A stretch of 64,000 nucleotides of DNA from Evernia prunastri (taxonomy: Eukaryota; Ascomycota; Lecanoromycetes; Lecanorales; Parmeliaceae), in NCBI GenBank assembly GCA_003184365.1, contig NKYR01000006.1:62001-126000 (forward strand), given 5' to 3'. Numbering within the stretch: position 1 is the stretch's first letter; each line of letters opens with the position of its first letter. The position numbers and the translations under genes were made by a program. Below are positions 55,896 to 64,000 of the stretch, piece after piece. The notes beneath the pieces were generated by a model. It worked only from the letters and a program-made list of their open reading frames with translations. It had not been told where the DNA came from and ran no database searches.

Positions 55896-57820
55896 ATGAG
55901 TAAGGTATTTATGATTATGGATGTTACCAATTTCATCATCTCTCAACGTGAGAAGGCGCTCATGATCGGTGATTATGCATCCTACAGGAAGCAGCTTTCT
56001 CGGCGCCTGCTCGTTGTACGTAAGAAGCTCCACTACACCTCGACTAAAGGCAAAAAGTATGCGGCAAGACCTGAGGTCACTGCAGAAGATATAGCAAGGA
56101 ACCATGAGTATGTCAATCATGAAGCTTGATTTCCAAGTGCTCATACAGAAACCTCAGATTTGTATACTTGCTCCTGCTTACTTCTGAGCGAGCATGGGCC
56201 CTAGCGATGCATATGAAGTCAACGCATTCTGCAGATTCCGGAGCTTATGGTATTACCGGATCTACCCGGTCTCATATCCAGTCTCGCCTCCATAAAGCAA
56301 GTATTTACGCTGGACAGCTTGTGGAGTTGCTCAAGGATAGAGAAGTGACGAAGGCTACCTCCGAGGCCCTACTCGAAGCACGGGCATACTACGTCTCACT
56401 GCGGGGAGCGATTGAATTTGAGAAGCAAAGATGGGAGGACTGTCTGCGTGGATATTCGGAGGCTCATTTCATATATACCACGCTCGCGCAGAGCAAAGAC
56501 CCAAAACACGAGGATCTTTTCCGGGATCTCTTGAACACCACAATAGACCCTAGCATACGGTATGCCGCCTACCAACTAAAGCTGCCCCGAACCACATCGA
56601 CCGATACCATCATTTCAAGATATGTTTCGAAAAGTGGCGAGTTCGTGCGAATGATTTTGAAAGAACACCCTGAAGCATTGGATGACCCAGCCACTGCCCA
56701 AAGAAAGACGCCCAGCGGTAACGCTGAAAACGTACCAAAGACGATCGAATGGCGCTCTCGTGTCGTACGTCTTGAAGACGCAGCAACTGCTCAGGCTCTG
56801 GCAGCAGTCTCCAGTGCGGAAGCTAAGCTCTCTGCTTTTCTAACGTCTAACCCAAATGCGGCACCTCAAGATAGAGCAGCCGCTTACGACGAAGTCCTCA
56901 TTCCCAGTCAAGATGCAGTCGACGCTACGAAGACTGCTATCGACGAGCTTTCTGCCGAAGGTGTTCCCCAAGGGGATCCGCGGATGCAAGCGTTGCAAAT
57001 CACCAGAACCGCTACCAATTATGCTTTAGTGGGGTGGAGAATTGGCAGGAATCGAATACTGTGTGGAAGACAGGACGGGGCGTTGCTCGAACCTGAGACT
57101 TATAGAAGGTCTGGTAAAGACGACAAGAGGACAACCAATCAGGAAGAAAGCACCGGGCGAAAACTCGCCAGATTGCGAGAAAGAGTCGTGCTCTACGACT
57201 CCTCACTGCAGAGCTTAGACACCGTCAAAGAGCTACCTGGTGTTGCGGCGGACCAAAACTTCGTCGAAGGACTGGAAGCCAAACGGGCATATTTTGCAGC
57301 ACTGAGATGTCTCGCCATTGCTCGCTCTCACGCCCTGCTATCGGAAACAAAGAATGCTCTCTCCCTACTCTCACGCGCTCTGGACCTGTCCAGTCGAGCG
57401 TCTCCTCACGTTTCTAGCACCCAAGCATTGAATGGAACGCCTCCGAATCTAGATATTACCCAAGCCCAAGTCTCCAGCCTCCACTCACTCCTCCAAAATC
57501 TCGTATCCCAGCACCGTGGCCTGGTCGAACTCATCAACATCCAATCCGCATCCACGAACAAAAGCACCAACTTCGTCCCGCCACTGATAGAGCGACTGGA
57601 CGAATACCCTGCGAACGACGTAGACCTCACGAAGTTGGTTACGTACCCGCCAAAGATCGAGCCGACACCTGTGAAACCACTATTTCTGGACGTGGCATTT
57701 AATTACATTGAGTATCCAGGGCGGACTCGGAAGATCAACGAAAAAGCGGTCAATGGGGTTGCTGAGGGAGCGAAAGGCGGAGAGGAGAAGAAAAAGGGGT
57801 GGTTCGGGTTTGGTCGATGA
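55896..57820 (+). CDS. SRP68: Signal recognition particle subunit SRP68
   Basis: Exon 1 (55896-56107) and exon 2 (56149-57820) are joined over a 41-nt intron (GTATGT to ATACAG), giving 627 residues. The family usually starts close to MDVTNFI, so the ATG at 55917 is an alternative start. Exon 1 carries SQREKALMIGDYASYRKQLSRRL and LHYTSTKGKKY, and the spliced text TAEDIARNHE-NLRFVYLLLLTSERAWA is typical of the RNA-binding TPR-like N-domain. Further signatures: EARAYYVSLRGAIEFEKQRWEDCL, SIRYAAYQL, and the C-terminal SRP72-binding stretch KPLFLDVAFNYIEYPG, ending GWFGFGR. SRP68 with SRP72 forms a heterodimer on the S domain of SRP RNA and takes part in co-translational targeting to the ER. Confidence 0.95.
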
Positions 57821-58059
57821 TGATGAACGAACGCTGCTACGAATTGATGAAACTAGACATTTGGTCCTGCAAATTTGTAGGTCACACAGTCACTGTAAAG
57901 AAGGCGCCATGCACAAAAGTAAATGTAGATGCAATTCGCGTATGTACATATACCAAGTGTCCGCCAACTGTCAGATCCGAGCTATGCATACGTACATTGA
58001 GCTTCCTATGCAAATCATATCAAAAACGTCACCCAAAACTCTCGCTACCCTGGTCCACT

Positions 58060-61000
58060 TCACGGTATGTCGAACGAGCCCTTCAGCTTCTTGATCAGCG
58101 CCCACTCATCGTTGCTGACATCAGACCTATAAAATTCCTTCAAAGTATCGATACTCTGCCGTGAGATTAACGAGTAGAGCGTATCCTTTTCTTCCCAATG
58201 CCGACCGTAGACAGGCTGGTTGGGACCTTCGATTTTGATGGCGACGGAGGGCTGGCCGCGCTTTACCATCGGAATTTGTTTGTGGTCGCGCTCGATTGAT
58301 TGGCTGCGTGGGAATGAGTAAGACTGTTTGGACGGCATGTAGAAGAAGGGTAAAATGGGCAAGGGAGGATGGGGAGCCTTACACTCTGCCTAGATTGACA
58401 ACTTCTTTGACGTTGGTGACGGGGTTCGTCCGCACCACAGCAATTGGAGTGAGGAGCCTGAGGCTGCCTTCGACAACATCCACCCCAACAACAATCGGGT
58501 CTCTCTTGTTGAACACCGCCACCTGACTGAGCACGCAAGGGAACACAGCTAACAACTTACTGTCCTCCTTCCTTTGCTCCGCTAGCTGTGCCATGTGTTT
58601 CGTAAAGTCGTCAAAAAGATGATAGATGATATCCGCCGTGAAAATTTTGATGCCCTCCCGGTCAGCATACTCTTGTGCTTCTTTATCGACTTTGACATCG
58701 AAACAGAGCATGACTGCATATTCTTTGGCTTTTTCGAGCATGATGCCTGCGGACATGACGTCCCGCTTGTAGACGGGGCCAATGGAGATGTTTGCGACGG
58801 GTATTTTGGAAACTTTAAGAAACTCAAGGAGGGCTTCGAGAGAGCCGAGAGTGGATGCTTGGACGCTAACGCCACGTCCTGTTTTCGAGACTTTCGACAA
58901 GAGGTTCTCGATATCAGACATGACTTCCTCCTCAATGTCCTCTTCGTCGTCGCCTGGTCCGACGACTAAAAGGCGCGAACCGGCAATGGCGTGTTCGAGG
59001 TCGTTGGCCGCAATTTTGACGCCCAGCGATGCTTTACATTCTTGGTTGTGGACATACTGTGACTTCAGGCGGAGCTCTTTTAGCGGTGCCGGGGTGAGCA
59101 ACGCTCGAATGTTTGTGGCAATAGCGCCATTAATTCCGCAAAGGACTATTCGGTCGCCCTCTCGCAGGACACCGTTTGATAGGACGACATCGATAGTAGT
59201 ACCTAGACCTTCGATGACTTTGACCTCCAAAACAGTACACTCGACTTCGGAGAGATACATGAGTTTGTTGGTCATTCGCTCTTGCGTGAGACTGACGAGT
59301 AGCTTCAACATGTCTGGAATGCCTTCTCCTGTGTGGGCTGAAGTTGGTACCAAAGAAACGAATTTTGCTAGGGACTTGTTCTCGCAGTAAAGCTCCGAGT
59401 TAAAGCCTTGCTCGGCGAAGGCGACTTTTGTCTTTTCAAGGCGATCTCGAAATTCGTTTTGGACCCCCTTGTTCTGTAAGGCCATACTTTCTTGGAAACC
59501 GTTATTATCAATCTTCTTCCACCCATACAAGCGGTCGATTTTGTTGAGAGCCACGATGAACGGTGTCTTCCGGTCACGGAGTAATCTCATTGACTCCAGA
59601 GTCTGCGGTTCTAATCCGTGCATAATGTCAACAACAAGAATGGCAATGTTACATAACGAGGATCCCCGAGATCGCAAGTTCGTGAAGGACTCGTGACCGG
59701 GAGTATCGATGACTAGAAGACCAGGTACCTTGAACTCGAAGCTGTTATCCTTATTGACGACCGCGGTCTTAGTTTCTAGGGCGTCAACTGGGAAGTAAGT
59801 TGCGCCGATCTGTTGCGTGATACCTCCAGCTTCGCCTTCTTGTACATTTGTCTGCCGAATCTTATCCAGGAGCTTAGTCTTGCCGGTATCGACGTGACCC
59901 AGGATACAGCAAATAGGCGAACGGAGGTTGTCTTTCGATCTGGCGGCGAGTGCCTCCTCATGCTGTTTCTGCCTTCTGGCAGCAGCTTCAGCTTTCTTCT
60001 GTGCCGCCGCTCGTTGCGTGGCAGTCCCTTGTGCATCGGCAGATGAATCGTCCGAATCTGACTCCGAGTCTGATTCAGCTGGCTTCTGTTGTGGCTTCTG
60101 TTGTGACTTCTGCTGTGGTTTCTGTGCTGATGGAGCGGGTCTCGATGGCAGCTCTGTTTGCGCAGCTTTGTCTTCTTTGATACCATTGATCACAGCACCA
60201 GGCTCTTGAGACTGCGATTTTGAGGCAGCGGCTTCTTCATCACTGTCCATCTCCCAGCTCTCTTTGACATCGCCATCGTCAGCGTCGGCAACAGCTTCCC
60301 AATCCTCGAGGCCATCGCTCTCGGACTCCTCTGCTGCTGCCGCCGCAGCTTCAGCTCTCGCCTTCTCCTCTTCTTCCAGCCTCAAACGTTCCGCTTCTTC
60401 AGCTTGCCGCCGAGCTTCGGCTTCAGCTGCTTCTTTTTCTTCCTGTATTCTGGCATCCTCACCAGGCTTCTTCAGCCCTTTCTTCTTTTTGTTGTCGTAC
60501 ACTGGCTTCTTTTTCCCCGCAGGCTCCTCGTCCAGTCCTGCAACCTTGACGCCAGCGGCAAGCATCTGTTCTCTTTTCAACTCATTCCGTCGATGCGCTT
60601 CCCGTTGAGCTGGTGTCATCAACTTGCCTTCTTTCTTCAACTGCTCCTTCTTCTCCTTGTCCTTCTCCTTCTTCCGCGCTCGCGCCTCCTCTTTTCTCTT
60701 TTCCTCCTCCGCCGCTAAACGCTCCTCTTCTTCTATTCGAGCCCTTTCCTCGGCCTCTGCTTTTTCTTGCTCCTCTTGCTGTCTTTTCAAAGCTTCCTGT
60801 TGTTTCTGGAGTGCGGCAAGGGCAGGTGGCAGTTTCTTCTTCCCTCCCTTCCCTGCATCGGCAACTGGTACAGCTACAGGCTTTGCTTCGACTACGGGCT
60901 TCACAGGCTCCTCTTTTTGTGCCGGAAGTGCACCCCCTTGTTTCTTCTTCGCAGCGGCCTGGATGCAGTAAAATCAGTGATAAGCTTCCGTATCCCTGTA

Positions 61001-61566
61001 TCCCTGCGATTGCCAGGTCGTTACTGAAGACATCTACTTACCTGCTCCTTCTTCCTCGCTTTCTCCCTCTCCTTCTTCTCTTTCTCTTTCTCCTTCTTAC
61101 TCTTGACGCCCCCTGCGCCGTCCTCTTCTGCCTCCTCTCCGTCAACATCTTCGTTAGGCACTAACGTCCCGTCTTTCCTCCCCTGTTTACCCTTCCCACC
61201 CTTAGTCTTTGTAACCTGCTCCTCGAATAGGTCCTCTGTCGTAGCCTCTTCAGGTGCCTTGCTAGCTAGATCTTGTATACCGTGGGGTTCCGCGTGACCG
61301 TTGACACCATCCTCTCCGGGAGGATCTTCGCCCTCCAGGTAGTCATCCTCCACAACCTTGCCTTTCTTTTTTTTATTGGACTTATTTTTCTTGAGTGCAG
61401 CTAGTAGACCACCTCCTCCGCCGGTGGTTTCACCAAGCTCGGCATCTTGGGAAGCCTCAACCTCTTTGGCTTCTTGGGCTGCCGCGGCGATAGGGTCTGG
61501 GGTGTCACCCAAATCCGCTTCCCAGTCGTCGTTGCCCTTCTTGTTGCTTTTCTTTTTGGGCGCCAT
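58060..61566 (-). CDS. FUN12: Translation initiation factor eIF5B
   Basis: Three exons: 61042-61566, 58383-60958 and 58060-58303, giving 1114 residues. The N-terminal 500 residues are charged and low complexity (KKEKEKEKKEREKARKK; a PQQKSQQ-type repeat), as in all eIF5B proteins. The G domain has G1 GHVDTGKT (about 529-536), switch GGITQQIG (553-560), DTPGH (593-597) and NKID (647-650). Domain II reads VLEVKVIEGLGTTIDVVLSNG, domain III SLEALLEFLKVSKIP with a DIIYHLFDDF helix, and domain IV starts with AVFPCVLSQ. The last exon supplies the end of domain IV with KRGQPSVAIKIEG and LISRQSIDTLKEFYR. eIF5B promotes ribosomal subunit joining and is a GTPase. It converges on SRP68 with 239 nt between stops. 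Confidence 0.97.
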
Positions 61567-62031
61567 TTGTGGAGACGAAGGTCGCAGAACGGAAAAGAGG
61601 TATAATGGTGTTCTAGACCAGTTCAAAGATATTTGTTAGAGGTTTGAATGACGTGTGTAGAAGATTGTGTTTGAGCGGCAAATGTGGGTTCATGTTCTTG
61701 ATGCTCGCTAGTGCGGGATGCGGAGATGGAATTGGCGGTGCGAGGGGTGGTTTGACTCACTGCCTACTCCGTACTCTAGTCGCACCTAGTCTACAGTCGC
61801 ATTAAATTTCTCTGTCCTTTTCGATCGATTCGTTCCTAATGCCATGGGTGCACAGTGAGAAAAATTTCAAGTACTCAGGATGCGCTGGACTCAGCAGAAA
61901 AGAACAGCCTTCGTTAACAAGGTAATAATGTAAAGTCTTCAGATCTATGACCGACTCCATCCTAGGAGGCTGGGTATCCGGATAAATGCCAATAGAAAGC
62001 TATAAACGCAAAGCAAGTCTACATATGTCAT
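61567..62031. promoter_or_regulatory. eIF5B 5' flank and Yip1-family gene 3' flank
   Basis: 465 nt between two tandem minus-strand genes. No gene or specific site recognised. Confidence 0.45.
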
Positions 62032-63060
62032 TCATCTCCTCAGCAGAGACATTGTCGTATTCGTGACCCCATCACCATCGCCACTCGGTTTGGTATTCTT
62101 GATAGCGGGACTGCCATGCCTGTCGACACATATCAATACATGATCCCTCGAAACGAAAAGGGATACTCACGCAAAAAATGTGAATTTGATCGCAATAGCC
62201 AACCCCGCATGCAGCACCACCACCGCAATGAGCAGAACCCTACTGATCTTCGCATCGGTGACACTGACCACCGGCCACAGATTTCTGACGAGAAAAACAA
62301 CGCTCACCGCAAACCCTATTGCCGTGAAGACATAGTTCAATATCGAAATCGGACTCCAGCTGATTATGGCAACGGGTATCCATATCACATTCGCATACCC
62401 ATATAACGCCCAGCATTCAACCAGTGTCGCTGATTCGGCTCCAAACCATCGCAGCAAGGCCCATAGTCCGACGGGAAGGAAGCCTGTGTAGCCGTAGATC
62501 AAACCGGCTGCGCCGCTTAGCAGGGCGAAATTGTATTCAAAATGGATATCATGGTTCCGACTCAGGTATTGACTGATAGTAGCAGCGATGAAAAGTATAA
62601 AGACAAGCGTCGTAGCGATCCAGAAGGGGCCGTAGAGGTCGGGGTTCCCATCTAGAATATCCAGGAATGGGGCACGCGGGTATAGCGACGCGGTGCACCG
62701 GCGAAGAACTTCTGATGTATCGACATCGAAGAATTGGGCATAGAATGAGAGCGTCCAGAGGAACCGTTTAGATGGTGTGGGGTTTTGGGTAGTGCCAAAT
62801 GGAGTGGATGTATCTGGGAGTATCTTGGAGCGCGGATTGGAAGGGTCATTGAAGTCTGGTAGGGAGAGATCAGAGATAGAATGTGTGGGAGAGTTACGCG
62901 AGCATACTGGAAGAGTGAAATTCGAGGTCGTCTTGTTGGAGGTCTGTATGACCCAGGTCGCCCTAGGAGAGATTAGCATACATGGGTTGAAGTTCAGATT
63001 GAACGGTTGGCTTACCCCTTCGTCAACGTCTACGACGACATCATAGCCCCGATTAGCCAT
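62032..63060 (-). CDS. Yip1-domain Golgi membrane protein (YIPF1/2-like)
   Basis: Four exons in gene order, 63016-63060, 62908-62962, 62171-62855 and 62032-62119, give 290 residues. The start MANRGYDVVVDVDEGG-DLGHTDLQQDDLEFH appears only after two introns of 53 and 52 nt are removed, both with good branch sites and matching phases. Then come TSEVLRRC and five membrane helices: FWIATTLVFILFIAATI, FALLSGAAGLIYGYTGFLPVGLWALL, ALYGYANVIWIPVAIISW, LNYVFTAIGFAVSVVFL and VLLIAVVVLHAGLAIAI. This is the YIPF topology; the proteins bind Rab GTPases and act in ER-Golgi traffic. Without the last intron (62120-62170, strong GTGAGT donor) the protein would stop at KFTFFA; I favour splicing because it adds 28 codons of plausible tail. 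Confidence 0.88.
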
Positions 63061-63298
63061 CTTACGATATACCAATCCTTTCTTCCTGTTGGCTGGTGCG
63101 TTGTCAACTGTGAGGTTCAACGTCGTTATTGGTAAAACGTGTCGCCAAGCCTCAAGCTCGGCTAAGTTTCTATTGTTGACCCAGGTCAAATCTAAGTTTC
63201 CTTCCGGTAACTAGACGAGCTAGAGTATCGAGAGAACTTGAGATTTTTTGAATCTTATCTAACGTACAGCAGCTTCTCAAAATTTGGCTCTCATGGCC

Positions 63299-64000
63299 TC
63301 AACGAAGCTTCCTAAAAGCTTCCAATGTCTTCCTGAGACCGAAACTAGGATTGCCCTCCAGTCCTGCCCTTCTACTGAGCCATATCGAAAAAATACCGAC
63401 CAGAAATGCCAATCCAATTCGACTTGCCGGACGTCTATACTTCCATATGGTAACCATTGCTCGTTTCTGCAGCTCTTGCCTCCGCAGCTGCAATGCCTGG
63501 TGTTCGAACAAGTCCTCGCCGTCCTCAAGGGTCTGGTTCCTAACAGATGTCCTTGTGGTCTTCAGGACACTGTAAACTGAAATCCTTGACCAGGCTCTTG
63601 AGGGTAGACTTTCAGGAGGATTCTCCTCAAATAGTGTCATGGTCTTGGAGATCAAGGCTTCCAAATTCAGAGGCTTAGGCAGCTTTGACAGGACCGAATG
63701 AAGCATTTCGGGTTCCTCCGCAGGGATCTCAAACAATTCATCGCGGCGGGAGAGTATGATAACGGCAAAGAAGTAGATAGAGACCACCGCTGGTTGTGCG
63801 ATAAGAAAGTCAAAGAGCCGAGCTATGTCACCATACTCCTGAATGTCATGAGCGTACAAAGTAAGTGTGGCCGCCAAGGCGAAAAATGGTTGCGTCTGTG
63901 ACAGATGGAGACAGAGCTTCGGATCTACGGCGTGAAGGATGGTCGGCAGTAGATTCAGATGTGCAATGGATGCCGAGAGCGAAGGCAGCATGAAATCACG
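63299..64000 (-). CDS. TBC-domain Rab GAP, TBC1D20/Gyp8 type (partial)
   Basis: The frame is open to the right edge, so the N-terminal part including the catalytic Arg finger is outside the window. What is visible is the second half of a TBC domain: RDFMLPSLSASIAHL, FALAATLTLYAHDIQEYGDIARLFDFLIA, and VVSIYFFAVIILSRRDELFEIP, where the TBC fold ends with the SIYFFAVI helix. A linker follows, then a C-terminal membrane anchor (IGLAFLVGIFSIWL) and a short basic tail. A TBC domain with a C-terminal anchor is the layout of human TBC1D20 and yeast Gyp8, GAPs for Rab1/Ypt1-class GTPases at the ER. It lies 238 nt from the Yip1-family gene in the same orientation. Confidence 0.88.
   Translation of the reverse strand, partial: RDFMLPSLSASIAHLNLLPTILHAVDPKLCLHLSQTQPFFALAATLTLYAHDIQEYGDIARLFDFLIAQPAVVSIYFFAVIILSRRDELFEIPAEEPEMLHSVLSKLPKPLNLEALISKTMTLFEENPPESLPSRAWSRISVYSVLKTTRTSVRNQTLEDGEDLFEHQALQLRRQELQKRAMVTIWKYRRPASRIGLAFLVGIFSIWLSRRAGLEGNPSFGLRKTLEAFRKLR

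Noticed and set aside
60264..61164. Several plus-strand frames rich in Ser, Leu and Phe
   Set aside because: Antisense shadows of the charged low-complexity N-terminus of eIF5B.

Overview
This window looks like nuclear DNA of a filamentous ascomycete (Pezizomycotina). Most genes carry short introns of about 41-90 nt with GTaagt-type donors and CTAAC/CTGAC-like branch points, on both strands. The gene families are typical of moulds: a rhodopsin-domain (Pth11-type) membrane protein, DUF7703, F-box and STAND-tail proteins, CYP61/Erg5, Eaf7, an Atos-like regulator and a dual-targeted carnitine acetyltransferase. I cannot name the species; Leotiomycetes is only a guess. No rRNA, tRNA, CRISPR or intact transposon was recognised. 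All identifications come from reading translated sequence; no search was run.

Layout. About 0-12 kb is accessory and partly decayed: an F-box gene running off the left edge, a weak hypothetical locus, a frameshifted AKAP7-type phosphoesterase, an A+T-rich block, a DUF1349 lectin-like gene, and a secreted-protein locus (9.2-11.7 kb) with two intact copies of a repeated module, a third mutated copy directly downstream, and a separate small secreted protein. From 12 to 28 kb genes are sparse: an Fyv7/Tap26 ribosome-biogenesis factor, a doubtful membrane protein, a DUF7703 membrane protein, a four-TM membrane protein and an uncharacterised two-exon gene, separated by long stretches where I see no gene. 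From 28 to 38 kb: a six-exon Pth11-like receptor, MCM3, a mitochondrial-type rhodanese with a low-complexity insertion, ERG5 (sterol C-22 desaturase) and a QDR-type drug transporter. From 38 to 41 kb lies a small gene graveyard: a fructosamine-kinase-like gene with two internal duplications, and the frameshifted tail of a STAND/NLR-type protein. From 41 kb to the right edge is a compact housekeeping block: Atos-like protein, carnitine acetyltransferase, Eaf7 (NuA4), a GCP5/6-type gamma-tubulin complex protein, a long mitochondrial PPR protein, SRP68, eIF5B, a Yip1-family Golgi protein and a TBC1D20/Gyp8-type Rab GAP cut by the window end.

The core genes serve general cell functions (replication licensing, translation initiation, protein targeting, vesicle traffic, chromatin, microtubule nucleation, sterol and acetyl-unit metabolism) and do not form one pathway. 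The most unusual items are the three-module secreted locus, a gene-oriented C-rich to G-rich composition switch in several intronless genes, the exon-intron tandem duplication in the kinase relic, a stop-free 51-nt intron in ERG5, and an optional mitochondrial leader exon upstream of a carnitine acetyltransferase that also ends in a peroxisomal signal.
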